This document shows positions 1 through 8,592 of a DNA stretch of 37,495 nt, in pieces. Within the stretch, counting starts at the first letter, position 1. Each line of letters begins with the position of its first letter. The translations under genes were made by a program, and so were the position numbers. Source of the DNA: Kiritimatiellia bacterium (lineage in GTDB: Bacteria; Verrucomicrobiota; Kiritimatiellia; RFP12; UBA1067); contig JAFSTA010000102.1 in NCBI GenBank assembly GCA_017450695.1, positions 1 through 37,495 of the forward strand, in the 5' to 3' direction. Below the pieces are notes generated by a model, which saw only the letters and a program-made list of their open reading frames with translations, was not told the origin of the DNA and did no database searches.

Positions 1-111
1 GCCCCGGCGCCCGCCGCCGCCCCCGCACCAGCACAGGCCGCGAAGCCGGCCGAAGCGCCCAAACCCGCTCCGGCGCCCGCCGCCGCTCCCGCCCCGGCAC
101 AGGCAAAGTAA
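1..111 (+). CDS. C-terminal tail of an Ala/Pro/Lys-rich protein (5' part outside window)
   Basis: An open frame runs from the first base to a TAA at 109-111 and encodes about 36 residues made almost only of Ala, Pro, Lys and Gln, in two similar blocks (PAPAAAPAPAQA twice). Such tails occur as flexible linkers in lipoyl or biotinyl carrier proteins and in some exported proteins. The next gene, 49 bp downstream on the same strand, encodes a lipoyl-domain protein, so a 2-oxoacid dehydrogenase context is possible. The function cannot be read from this fragment. Confidence 0.55.
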   Translation, partial: APAPAAAPAPAQAAKPAEAPKPAPAPAAAPAPAQAK

Positions 112-160
112 TTTTCTGTGAGTTCCCGTTCTGCTTGGCAAACTTCAAAGAGAGGATGAT

Positions 161-631
161 ATGATCAAAGTAACGATTCCGCAGATGGATGCAAATCTGG
201 TTGATGTCACGATTACGCGCTGGAATTGCGCGGTGGGTGATATTGTGCGCGAAGGCGATTGCCTGGCCGAGTTGACAACAGACAAAGCCGTTTACGAGTT
301 GGCCGTGCCGAAGTCTGGAAAAGTTTTGGCAATCTACGCGCAAGCGAAGAGTGTAGTCCCCGTCAAGTATGTGATTGCCTTAATCGGCTCGGATGATGAA
401 GTGGCTCCGGCTGAACCTCCTCCCGAGAACGCGGTTTTGATGGCGGCTTACCAGGATCCCCTCGCCTCCTCCGCTCGAGTCGATGCCAAACAGAAAGCGC
501 CGCGAATCCGCGCCACGCCCCGTGCTCGCAGATTGGCGGCGGAACACAACCTCGACCTCGCGAAAATCCAAGCGGAAACGAACGCGAAGGTTATCGACGA
601 AAAAGTACTCGCCCCCTATCTGGAAAAGTAG
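161..631 (+). CDS. Lipoyl domain plus peripheral subunit-binding domain protein (E2-like, no acyltransferase domain)
   Basis: 156 aa. Residues 1-78 form a biotinyl/lipoyl domain with the lipoylation motif TTDKA, so K42 is the likely lipoyl-lysine. Residues 79-108 are a short linker. Residues 109-156 resemble the E3/E1 peripheral subunit-binding domain of 2-oxoacid dehydrogenase E2 chains (ATPRARRLAAEHNLDL), but the usual Gly-rich GTGxxGRI turn is replaced by QAETNAKVI. A full E2 is about 400 aa and ends in a CoA-acyltransferase domain. Here the frame stops right after the binding domain and nothing resembling the catalytic domain follows. ATG 161 has a GAGAGG ribosome site. It could be an E3-binding-protein-like carrier, or one half of a split E2 whose other half lies upstream of the window. 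The domain call is firm; the role is inferred. Confidence 0.85.
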   Translation: MIKVTIPQMDANLVDVTITRWNCAVGDIVREGDCLAELTTDKAVYELAVPKSGKVLAIYAQAKSVVPVKYVIALIGSDDEVAPAEPPPENAVLMAAYQDPLASSARVDAKQKAPRIRATPRARRLAAEHNLDLAKIQAETNAKVIDEKVLAPYLEK

Positions 632-677
632 CGCAAGGTGGGTAGTTAGGTGGTAGTTAGGTGGTTGGGTAGTCAAT

Positions 678-703
678 CCGCCGCCCGTGCTCGCACAGAA
701 ATG
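678..703 (+). repeat. Dispersed intergenic repeat, CCGCCCRTRCTCGCACAG type, copy 1
   Basis: The 26-bp stretch matches 9883-9908 with about three differences, and more weakly matches 35085-35112. All three copies are intergenic, follow the end of a gene, and run on into a T-rich stretch (TTTTATTTTG, AAGTTTGTCTC, TCTTTTGTCTC). Confidence 0.5.
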
Positions 704-806
704 CGGGCATGTTTTATTTTGCCCCACACGGAGGCGCGGAGCTGCGGAGGGAAACATATCTCGCTCGGAGCTTATAGATGTATTCCCCTTGCCTTGGAAA
801 GCAGAC

Positions 807-835
807 TTGAAGCGGGATGGTGATTCTGCTAGGAT
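807..835 (+). promoter_or_regulatory. Sigma70-type promoter for the GH51 gene
   Basis: TTGAAG (807-812) and TAGGAT (830-835) are separated by exactly 17 bp. Transcription would start near 842, giving a 5' leader of about 20 nt that contains the ribosome site before ATG 862. The same TTGAAG hexamer with a 17-bp spacer occurs before the D,D-carboxypeptidase gene. Confidence 0.5.
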
Positions 836-861
836 ACTGGCATGGAAAGGATGGTTATCAA

Positions 862-3324
862 ATGACGACAATTCATAGGATGATGGGAATCGGATTGACT
901 CTGGGCGCGTTTTTGTCCGCGGGCGCCGCACAGCATGGGCGAGTTGCCTTGCAGACCTGGCTGACCTCCGCCGAGTTCAAAGAAATCGTCGTAACAGACG
1001 CATCTGGCAAGACATTGTGGAACGCACTCCCCGACCCCGTATCGTGTTCCGTTGGAAGGGACGGCAGATGGACCGTTGCCAACGGCGTTTTGCGTCAGGC
1101 CAATGAGAATGGAACTGACACAGCCCTCGTATTTGGCGAAGAGTCATGGCACGATTACACGGTGAAAGCCAAGGCTCGCAAGCTCTCCGGGAAAGAGGGG
1201 TTCATCCTCCATATCCGGGAACGCTCCCCGGAACAGTGCATCTATGCGAACTACGGCGGCTGGATGAATGTGGCGCACGCCATCGAGACACGAGGTACCT
1301 ACGACTTTGCAACGCCGTACCGCACGGACCGCAATCAACAGTCGCGAACAACCTTCAAACCCATCGAGACTGGACGCTGGTATGATTTGGAGGTGACGTG
1401 TACGGGCGATAAGGTGACGATGAAACTCGATGGGGTTCATATCTTCTCCAATCTTGATGTGCAGGAGGTCGTATTCGACAACCGGATGAACAGTCTCTTC
1501 ATCGATGCCTCCAAACCGCGTTTCCCCGTTTCGGAAGACATGTGGGGTATCTTCTTCGAGGATATTGACCTCTCCCTTGACGGCGGTGTGTACGCCGAAC
1601 TTGTGCGCAATCGCAGTTTCGAGGACGATCCTCTGAAGAGCAGGCAGCAAAAGACCATCGGTTTCTGGAATACGGTCGGTGCCGCTACAATCTCGCTCGA
1701 TTCGTCCAAACCGATTTCCGAAAAGAACCGTAACTGCGGTCGAGTCGATACGCTTCCCGGCGGTGGCGTGGCAAATGACGGATATTTCGGGATTGCCGTC
1801 AAGGAAGGTGCGAAGTACCTGTTTTCCGCCTACGCGCGCGGAGATGTGAAAGGAAAGATTGAAGTCTCGCTTGAATCGCTCGGCAAGACATTCGCGTGCG
1901 GAGTCATGGAGGGAATCGGATCGGAATGGAAACGTTTCTCTTTTCCTCTCATCTCAACGGGAACAGATCCGGACGCGAAACTCGTTTTTCGCGCCCCGAA
2001 TGGCGGCACGTTCTACCTCGACTGCGTCTCGCTCTTCCCGAGCGACACATACGGCAAGAGTGGTCTCTTCCGAAAGGACCTCATGGAACGCCTCGCCGCA
2101 CTCAAGCCGAGTTTCGTGCGTTTCCCCGGCGGCTGCTGGGTGGAGGGAAACACGATGGCGGAGGCGTACCGCTGGAAGCAGACGATCGGTAACGTGTGGG
2201 ACCGCCGGACGCAGTGGAATCTCTGGGGGTACTGGTCAGCAAACGGCGTCGGTTTCCACGAGTACCTGCAACTCTGCGAGGAACTGGGGGCGAAGGCTCT
2301 CTTCTGCATCAACTGTGGGATGAGCCACAAAGAGGTAGTCCCCCTCGACAAGATGGATGAATTCGTACAGGACGCGCTTGACTGTATCGAGTACGCGAAC
2401 GGTCCCGCCACTTCCAAATGGGGGGCGGTACGTGCGGCGAATGGCCACCCCGCACCGTTCAATCTTCAGTACCTGGAGATCGGCAACGAAAACGGAGGGA
2501 CGAACTATCACGCACGGTACGCGCTCATCCACGACGCGGTACGGGCGAAATATCCGGAAATCAAAATCGTCTCCGATGTCTGGGGCGGTCCGGTACAAGG
2601 ACGGCCGCAACATATTCGCGACGAACACTACTACAGGAGTCCTGACTGGTTCATGTCTGCGGGCTCGAAACTCTACGACGCTTATCCGCGGGGCGAGTTC
2701 GAAGTGTTTGTGGGTGAGTACGCCGTCACACAGGATGTGGGACGTTGGGGCGACCTCCGCGCCGCAATCGGCGAGGCCGCGTTCATGTGCGGACTCGAAC
2801 GGAATGCGGACGTGGTGAAGCTCGCCGCCTATGCGCCGCTCTTCGCGAACGCGAAACACACGGCGTGGACGCCGAACCTCATTTACCCGATGACGGACGG
2901 CAACTTCGTAAACCCAAGCTGGAACGTGCAGAAACTCTTCAGCGAGAACCGAGGAAAAGAAGTCCTCGCATTCGATCAGGAGGTTCGCTGGATTCAGACA
3001 AAGAACGGCAAGGCGTGCCGAGCCATCGCCGCCTCTGCCGTACGCGATGCCGACGGTTCGGTTATCGTGAAGACCGTGAACTGCTCCGAGGAACCGCAAC
3101 CTTGCGACATCTCCGTCACAGGTGGAACATTCACACATGCCACGAAAACGGTCTTCACCGGAGACGGACCGCGAGCCTCCAATGACCCACTCCACCGCGA
3201 TGCACTCGGCGAAACGATAGGAACCGCTGAGATAAAAGACGGAGCAATCCACGAAACGCTTCCCCCGCTTTCGCTGACCGTCTTCCGCGTCAGACGGGAA
3301 GCAGGACGTAGTAGCAAGCAATAG
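862..3324 (+). CDS. Secreted alpha-L-arabinofuranosidase, GH51 family
   Basis: 820 aa from ATG 862, chosen because AAAGGA lies 10 bp upstream and the product then begins with a signal peptide (MTTIHRMMGIGLTLGAFLSA). Residues about 60-210 look like a concanavalin-type (LamG/DUF1080-like) jelly roll. GH51 proper starts near residue 226 with MWGIFFEDIDLSLDGGVYAE. A CBM-like beta-sandwich follows (about 265-395), then the TIM barrel with RFPGGCWVEGN. The acid/base is probably E543 (EIGNENG) and the nucleophile E619 (VFVGEYA). A C-terminal beta-sandwich follows. The enzyme should release terminal arabinofuranose from arabinan or arabinoxylan in the periplasm or outside the cell. An in-frame ATG at 817 would bury the signal peptide and lies inside the promoter. 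Family is confident; substrate is inferred. Confidence 0.9.
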   Translation: MTTIHRMMGIGLTLGAFLSAGAAQHGRVALQTWLTSAEFKEIVVTDASGKTLWNALPDPVSCSVGRDGRWTVANGVLRQANENGTDTALVFGEESWHDYTVKAKARKLSGKEGFILHIRERSPEQCIYANYGGWMNVAHAIETRGTYDFATPYRTDRNQQSRTTFKPIETGRWYDLEVTCTGDKVTMKLDGVHIFSNLDVQEVVFDNRMNSLFIDASKPRFPVSEDMWGIFFEDIDLSLDGGVYAELVRNRSFEDDPLKSRQQKTIGFWNTVGAATISLDSSKPISEKNRNCGRVDTLPGGGVANDGYFGIAVKEGAKYLFSAYARGDVKGKIEVSLESLGKTFACGVMEGIGSEWKRFSFPLISTGTDPDAKLVFRAPNGGTFYLDCVSLFPSDTYGKSGLFRKDLMERLAALKPSFVRFPGGCWVEGNTMAEAYRWKQTIGNVWDRRTQWNLWGYWSANGVGFHEYLQLCEELGAKALFCINCGMSHKEVVPLDKMDEFVQDALDCIEYANGPATSKWGAVRAANGHPAPFNLQYLEIGNENGGTNYHARYALIHDAVRAKYPEIKIVSDVWGGPVQGRPQHIRDEHYYRSPDWFMSAGSKLYDAYPRGEFEVFVGEYAVTQDVGRWGDLRAAIGEAAFMCGLERNADVVKLAAYAPLFANAKHTAWTPNLIYPMTDGNFVNPSWNVQKLFSENRGKEVLAFDQEVRWIQTKNGKACRAIAASAVRDADGSVIVKTVNCSEEPQPCDISVTGGTFTHATKTVFTGDGPRASNDPLHRDALGETIGTAEIKDGAIHETLPPLSLTVFRVRREAGRSSKQ

Positions 3325-3401
3325 GGAGTAGGTCACGCAGAGGCGCGGAGACAAAGAGTAAGGCGTTACGCGCCAGCGTACTAAGTCACTTAACCGAACC
3401 A

Positions 3402-3428
3402 CAATTCCTCTGTTTCACAGAGGAATTG
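3402..3428. terminator. Perfect hairpin between convergent genes
   Basis: An 11-bp perfect inverted repeat (CAATTCCTCTG / CAGAGGAATTG) encloses a 5-nt loop, midway between the end of the GH51 gene (3324) and the end of the SWIM gene (3497). It could terminate transcripts from both sides, although neither side has a strong U-tract. A 9-bp-period repeat (3335-3352) lies just before it. Confidence 0.45.
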
Positions 3429-3496
3429 CGGATTATGCAGACGCGTACTTCGTCCCGAAACAGTTTTGCGTTCAAGCAGTTTTGTCCAAATCTTCC

Positions 3497-5563
3497 TCAC
3501 TTCGTCCACTTCGCGATGAGACCGTCGCCCTCGGACTCCATTTGGCGAAGCATCTTCATGAGATTCAACCGGCGTTTGTATTGCGCACGAATACCGCCGA
3601 CGATCTCCTGCCACCGGGAGAGCTTCCCTTGGCCTTTCATAACCGGACGCATTTTGGCAAGTGCCTTGCAGATCGTCCGGTAATAGGAATCTCCCGTGTA
3701 TTCCAAGTTACTCTCCACATGACGCATCCAGATCGCAACGGCTTCATCGGGGAATTTCGAGCTGATTGCATCAGCAACCTCCCAGGACAGCGAGTCCCAG
3801 CTATTATAACCATACGCGGCTCGTTTTCCCTTAGCGTTGTCCAGAAATCTCCGGTACCATGCGAGGACATCCTCCGCGCGCTTTTCCAAAATCGCGATCT
3901 GGATCAGAGCCGAATACTTAGGGAACTGTAACTCGTCCGGTTTCGGTATTTTCACCGGCAGCGGAGGCAGCGGCCAGTTCTTTTCGTTAGCCGGATCGCG
4001 TCCGTCTTCCAGATAGCGCAAAGCGTATTCGCGAACCCGTTTCCATGCTTTCACCTTTTCGGATGATTCTTGCAGTTTCCTGAACGATCCGTCATGGGGA
4101 TAGGAGAGGAAGGAAACCAAATCGCAGACGGCGACAGTCTTCGCATCCCCGTTTTCATCAGCCAGTTTCCGAAGACGATCCAAAAATGCGTTACTGCCGT
4201 ATCCCCTGACCGTTTCTTCCGCCAGATTCCGACGGCAGACGTCTTCGGCCTCTTTCCTCCGGCCGAGGTGCAGAAGCAAATCAATCAACTCTGTCTGATA
4301 CTGTACGATTCCGGTCTCTTCTTTCAGCAAAGAGACCGCCTCTTCCGCACGTCCCGCCCGCTCCAGCGTCGTGACGATCTCCCGTGGAGTTCCTCTCCAC
4401 CCGGTTTCGCCCACCCCATGCACTTTCCGGTCTTTTCCAAGCAGATAGTCGGCCACACGCGACCATCCGGTCTGATCCGCCTCAAGCGCGTCGAGATACG
4501 TCACTTCCATATTTTCGGTCACGCAGAAATCGTCACCCGAATGGATATTCTGTTCCCACTTCACTTTTTCGACCGGATCAAGATCAGACGCCATCACTGC
4601 ACGAGCCACAACATCCAGACACGCGGATGCCTGTAACGAGATTTCACCATCCTCATCGTCTGAACATTCCGCCTGATTCAAAGCCCGATGCTTGAGTTCA
4701 TCTCCCAACTCCATCAGCATTTTCCACGAACCCGCTTTCGCAAGGAGACCGAAGTATTCTTGGACAAGCGAATAGTCAGGTTCTTCGCACTCACCATGCC
4801 GCCAGTCCCAGTAGCGAAAACTGCCGTCGGTCGCATTCTTGATGGCGCTCCGCGCCATCCGCACGAGTTGGGAATCGGATGCCCGCTCGACTTCGATCTT
4901 GTGGCTCAGATACGTCCTTACTCCCGACACGCCATCCAGCAGTTCATGCAACAAGTCTCGTACACGTCCATCGGACAATTCCGCGAGATAGGTGCGAACC
5001 GTATCTCCTTCTGTCGTCCCCTTCCCATCCTTTCCAGCGGACGCTTCATGAGTCTTCTTTCGAGGTTGATTCCCCCGCTCCTCGTCCTCGAAATCATCCT
5101 CGTCATCAAAATCTTCGTCTTCTTCGAAGTCCTCTTCGTCCTCCTCGAAATCTTCGTCGAGATCATCCTCTAGCGTACCGTCCAGTTCTTCCAGCGCCTT
5201 CTTCCATTTCCTCTCCCCCATATCCGCCTTTTCGATTTCTTTCCCTTCCTGAAACAGCTTGGCGCAGACGAGAGCGAGCGCGACCGCGTGCTTGCAACGG
5301 TATCCCACAGGACAAGAACACTCCGACAGAAGATTCCCTTCCGCATCGAGACTCAGTCGCGTATAGTAATCGTCGCTACCGTGAACCACAGAGACCAAAC
5401 TTCCGTCGTCAAACCGCACTGGATCATCGACATTCGAAAGGTAGCCCCGCCCGCGTTCGACGGAACGCGAATCGCTCCACGCGCGCAGCTCATCCCAAGT
5501 CAGGGACAAAAGCTTGTCCTTCAGAGTCACGGGGTTCTCACTCGTTGCTTTTTTCTTCGCCAT
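3497..5563 (-). CDS. SWIM zinc-finger protein with acidic stretch and helical repeat region
   Basis: 688 aa. ATG 5563 is preceded by AAAAGGTGA. A SWIM zinc finger is clear: C82-x-C84-x5-C90-x-H92 (CSCPVGYRCKH). Residues about 132-162 are almost entirely Asp/Glu. The rest (about 190-688) is helix-rich and TPR/HEAT-like, with many W/L/A pairs, and has no catalytic motif I recognise. SWIM fingers bind DNA or proteins; long bacterial proteins with an N-terminal SWIM domain and a helical C-terminus are common but poorly characterised. No SNF2 helicase domain is present here, although SWIM often accompanies SNF2. The protein has no signal peptide and should be cytoplasmic. It is last in a minus-strand row after the propeller gene (187-bp gap). 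The domain call is firm; function is unknown. Confidence 0.85.
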   Translation of the reverse strand: MAKKKATSENPVTLKDKLLSLTWDELRAWSDSRSVERGRGYLSNVDDPVRFDDGSLVSVVHGSDDYYTRLSLDAEGNLLSECSCPVGYRCKHAVALALVCAKLFQEGKEIEKADMGERKWKKALEELDGTLEDDLDEDFEEDEEDFEEDEDFDDEDDFEDEERGNQPRKKTHEASAGKDGKGTTEGDTVRTYLAELSDGRVRDLLHELLDGVSGVRTYLSHKIEVERASDSQLVRMARSAIKNATDGSFRYWDWRHGECEEPDYSLVQEYFGLLAKAGSWKMLMELGDELKHRALNQAECSDDEDGEISLQASACLDVVARAVMASDLDPVEKVKWEQNIHSGDDFCVTENMEVTYLDALEADQTGWSRVADYLLGKDRKVHGVGETGWRGTPREIVTTLERAGRAEEAVSLLKEETGIVQYQTELIDLLLHLGRRKEAEDVCRRNLAEETVRGYGSNAFLDRLRKLADENGDAKTVAVCDLVSFLSYPHDGSFRKLQESSEKVKAWKRVREYALRYLEDGRDPANEKNWPLPPLPVKIPKPDELQFPKYSALIQIAILEKRAEDVLAWYRRFLDNAKGKRAAYGYNSWDSLSWEVADAISSKFPDEAVAIWMRHVESNLEYTGDSYYRTICKALAKMRPVMKGQGKLSRWQEIVGGIRAQYKRRLNLMKMLRQMESEGDGLIAKWTK

Positions 5564-5750
5564 CTTTCACCTTTTCTCCATCTTGGACACGGCTTATTGT
5601 CGTCACTTCGTTGCCGATTCCTTTCGAGAACGAGGCGACGCATACCCCACGACTGTCCGCGCAAGACAGCGCGTCACAATCCCGAATTCGCGGTCGATCG
5701 CTTGGACACCTTCGATTCCTCTTATCCCTTCAACGGATCCGCGCACACGC

Positions 5751-6998
5751 CTACTGGGTGATGTCGCGGAGATAGACCTGGCGCGTTCCTTCGTGGACGG
5801 AGTTGAAACCGATCTGCTTGCCGTCCGGACGATAGCGCGGATGTAGGTCGCACCGGGAATAGGTTTCGCGGTATTGCGGCGGAACGAAGAAGGTACCGAG
5901 TGGCAGGACCGCCTCGTCTTCCACGCGGATCAAGGCCCATGTGCGTTCACCCATGCGGTTCCAATACCCGTCCGAGCTGATGAACTTGCCGTCGGGCGAC
6001 CAGATACAATGCCCGTCCCAATCCATCAGCCCCGGCGCAAGACGGTGCACCTTCTCTTCTTCATCGACCGTAAACACGACATGTCCCCAAAGCTGGCCCT
6101 TGTACCGTGCGGTCACGACCATCGTGCGGTCGTCGCGCCAGTTGAAGTGCGACCCGGCCCAGCCATCGGGGAAACAACGACGGACATTTGTCCCGTCCGC
6201 ATGGCAGGTGAGCGAAGTGGTTTCCCAAGAGGATGCCTTCCCTTTCTCCTTATCAAAACTCTCCACGCTCCGCGCCAGCCAAAAGATTCGTTTCCCGTCC
6301 TTGCTGAAGACGGTGTGGCAGTAGTAGGCCAGCCCATGCTCGCTCTTCACCTCCGGCATCAACGGCTTGCCGGAAGCGATCGTGACGATCAGTTTCGCCT
6401 CGCCGGTCTGAAGATTGACGAGCCACAGTCCATCGTCCTCCGGCCAGACAACATTCTCGCGCGAGTTCTGTCCCTCGCCGGCGTACCCGTAATCAGGGCG
6501 CGTGAGACGCAGACGCGCGTAGTTGATCGAGACGGCCCACAGGCCGTCCTCCGAAACCGCGCTGACGGGATGCGGAACGATCCGTTCCTCTTTCGTCTTC
6601 CAATTCAGGATGACCGCAACGAATTTGCCGTCACGGCGGTCGTTGTAGATCAGCGTATCCTTCGCCCAAGGCAGCCAATGCGCCATAGTCGCCTCCTGGA
6701 AATTCCAGCAGTAGGTACGGGCAATCGGAATCAGCCGATTGTTGTCTTGCAAATCAACCAGGCAAAGCGTGGCTGCTTCATCCTCGCGCACCAACCGTCC
6801 GTTGATGTCCATCTCCAGCACCGACACATAACGATTATCGGGACTCCACGAGTTGATCGCAAAATAGCTGGCGAAAAAATGCTCATGCGGCCCCTGCGTA
6901 ATGGCGCGGGGCGCAGAAAACTTGGGAAACGGCGTCACCGCACAAGCGAACGACGCAAACAAACCAGACACCGCAATACAGAAACCGATCTTGTTCAT
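5751..6998 (-). CDS. Secreted beta-propeller protein (PD40/TolB-type, oligogalacturonate-lyase-like)
   Basis: 415 aa. GAGGAGAG lies about 8 bp before ATG 6998. Residues 1-20 are a signal peptide (MNKIGFCIAVSGLFASFACA). The body carries repeated WD40-like propeller blades: SWSPDNRYVSV (about 51), VFSKDGKRIFWLAR (about 230), IWSPDGKFISSDGYW (about 335) and HPRYRPDGKQIGFNSVHEG near the C-terminus. This last signature, followed by RQVYLRDI, is typical of propellers annotated as oligogalacturonate lyase (PL22-like) or TolB-like. The length fits a seven-bladed single-domain propeller. It may act on or bind pectic oligosaccharides in the periplasm, but I cannot confirm the lyase metal-site histidines. 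It sits 48 bp downstream of purF. Confidence 0.75.
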   Translation of the reverse strand: MNKIGFCIAVSGLFASFACAVTPFPKFSAPRAITQGPHEHFFASYFAINSWSPDNRYVSVLEMDINGRLVREDEAATLCLVDLQDNNRLIPIARTYCWNFQEATMAHWLPWAKDTLIYNDRRDGKFVAVILNWKTKEERIVPHPVSAVSEDGLWAVSINYARLRLTRPDYGYAGEGQNSRENVVWPEDDGLWLVNLQTGEAKLIVTIASGKPLMPEVKSEHGLAYYCHTVFSKDGKRIFWLARSVESFDKEKGKASSWETTSLTCHADGTNVRRCFPDGWAGSHFNWRDDRTMVVTARYKGQLWGHVVFTVDEEEKVHRLAPGLMDWDGHCIWSPDGKFISSDGYWNRMGERTWALIRVEDEAVLPLGTFFVPPQYRETYSRCDLHPRYRPDGKQIGFNSVHEGTRQVYLRDITQ

Positions 6999-7046
6999 CA
7001 GAAACTCTCCTCTTAAATCATGTGGCCCGATTAAAAAAGCGGCAAC

Positions 7047-8510
7047 TTACGGATTGCAGTGGTGCACGCACCCGGCACACCTACCCTTGCAGGTTTCCGG
7101 CTTCGAAACATCCCGACCGTCCCAGCAATAGGTGCAAAGCTTTTCCTTCGGCAAACCGATTGACGCGACCAAGTCGTCCAGCCGCTGGAAGGCGAGCGAG
7201 GTCAAACCGAGATCGCTGCGGATCTTCTCCACCATCGCCTTATACGGTTCCCCGTCCGGATCCAGATACTTCGAGATGTCGGCGTTCTCCCCCTCGACAG
7301 CCTGAATGTATCGCCGCGTGGCGAGATCCAGCACGGATTTCGACCGGGAGAAGTTGATAAAGAGGCACGGGAAAAGCAACGGCGGGCAGGCGATCCGCAT
7401 GTGGATTTCCTTCACGCCGTCGTTGTACAGGCGCTTCGCCTGCTGACGAAGCTGGGTTCCGCGCACGATGGAGTCATCGCAGAACACGAGCCGCTTCCCT
7501 TTGATGAGACCGGGAATGGGAATCAGCTTCATCTGCGCGATGAGGTCGCGCTGCTTCTGATCTGGCGGCATGAACGAACGCGGCCACGTCGGCGTGTACT
7601 TCACGAACGGACGCGCATACCGCGTACCGGACTCCTGCGAATAACCGAGCGCATGGGCGACACCGCTGTCCGGAACGCCACCGACAGAATCCGCCTCGAC
7701 CGGATTGCGGCGCGCAAGCGCACCGCCGCAACGATAACGCGCCATCTCCACATTCCGTCCCTCGTAGGTGCTGGCTGGATACCCGTAATAAACCCAGAGG
7801 AAGGAGCAGATCGCCATCTCCTGGCTAGCAGGAATCAGCGTCTCCGCACCCTCCGGCGTGATCTCGACCATCTCGCCCGGTCCCAACTCCCGGTAGAGCG
7901 AATAACCGAGATTCGGAAGTGCGCACGACTCTTGCACCACCAGAATCGCGTTCTGTTTCTCGCCCAGAATAACCGGGGTGCGTCCGTAACGATCCCGTGC
8001 CGCGTAAAAGCGGCCGGTCTCCGTCAAGATCATCAGGGAACAAGACCCTTCAATCCGCGACTGCGCGTACTTCACCCCCTCGATGAACGACGACTGCGAA
8101 TCGATCAACGCGGCCACGACCGCCGTCGGGCTGACGACACCGGAAGTTGTTGAATACTGGAACTGAATCCGTCGCTCACGGAACATCTCCTCCATCAACT
8201 CTGTAATGTTCGTCAATACACCGACTGTTACCAGCGCGTATGTCCCCAGATGGCTCGCTACGATGAGCGGTTGCGGATCGGTATCCGAAATCACGCCTAA
8301 ACCGACACATCCGGAAAACTTGGAGAAGTCATCCTCGAACTTGGATCGGAACGGAGCATTCTGGATATTGTGGATCGCCCGCTGGAACCCCCTTTCCCCG
8401 AGAACGGCCATTCCACCGCGTTGGGTTCCAAGATGAGAATGGTAATCCGTTCCGAAGAAAAGATCGGCCACGCAATCCGTTTTAGAAACAACACCGCAAA
8501 AACCACCCAT
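7047..8510 (-). CDS. purF: Amidophosphoribosyltransferase (glutamine PRPP amidotransferase), Fe-S type
   Basis: 487 aa. It transfers glutamine amide nitrogen to PRPP, the first step of purine synthesis. The N-terminal Ntn glutaminase begins MGGFCG, making C5 the probable nucleophile after processing. The PRPP loop is VFCDDSIVRGTQ (342-353). All four iron-sulfur ligands known from Bacillus-type PurF have equivalents: C235 (ICSFLW), C382 (FPC) and C459/C462 (CTYC). Four further cysteines (C474, C478, C481, C485) form an extra tail. The DYHSHLGTQRGGM segment replaces the usual LQHRGQES and marks the divergent PurF subtype I associate with Bacteroidetes. GAGG lies 8 bp upstream of ATG 8510. It follows fucO after a strong hairpin terminator. 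The family is confident; whether this copy is the main purine enzyme is inferred. Confidence 0.88.
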   Translation of the reverse strand: MGGFCGVVSKTDCVADLFFGTDYHSHLGTQRGGMAVLGERGFQRAIHNIQNAPFRSKFEDDFSKFSGCVGLGVISDTDPQPLIVASHLGTYALVTVGVLTNITELMEEMFRERRIQFQYSTTSGVVSPTAVVAALIDSQSSFIEGVKYAQSRIEGSCSLMILTETGRFYAARDRYGRTPVILGEKQNAILVVQESCALPNLGYSLYRELGPGEMVEITPEGAETLIPASQEMAICSFLWVYYGYPASTYEGRNVEMARYRCGGALARRNPVEADSVGGVPDSGVAHALGYSQESGTRYARPFVKYTPTWPRSFMPPDQKQRDLIAQMKLIPIPGLIKGKRLVFCDDSIVRGTQLRQQAKRLYNDGVKEIHMRIACPPLLFPCLFINFSRSKSVLDLATRRYIQAVEGENADISKYLDPDGEPYKAMVEKIRSDLGLTSLAFQRLDDLVASIGLPKEKLCTYCWDGRDVSKPETCKGRCAGCVHHCNP

Positions 8511-8540
8511 AGACTAAGCCTCGACAACTCGAACTGGTAA

Positions 8541-8583
8541 CAAAACAAGATTCGGCGCGTCGGCATCTACCGACGCGCCGAAT
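8541..8583 (-). terminator. Intrinsic terminator / attenuator between fucO and purF
   Basis: A perfect 14-bp inverted repeat (arms 8550-8563 and 8570-8583, 6-nt loop) begins 9 bp after the fucO stop. In the minus-strand transcript it is followed by CTTGTTTTG. The purF start is only 40 bp beyond the stem, so it would either separate the two genes or attenuate read-through into purF. Confidence 0.85.
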
Positions 8584-8592
8584 ACGCGGAAA

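Noticed and set aside
2236-3402. Long minus-strand open frame (388 aa) opposite the GH51 gene
   Set aside because: It is the antisense of a clear GH51 catalytic region in GC-rich DNA, has no family signature and no ribosome site.
5874-7016. Plus-strand open frame (380 aa) opposite the propeller gene
   Set aside because: Shadow of a gene with a signal peptide and propeller motifs; its translation is Arg/His/Pro-rich with no recognisable domain.
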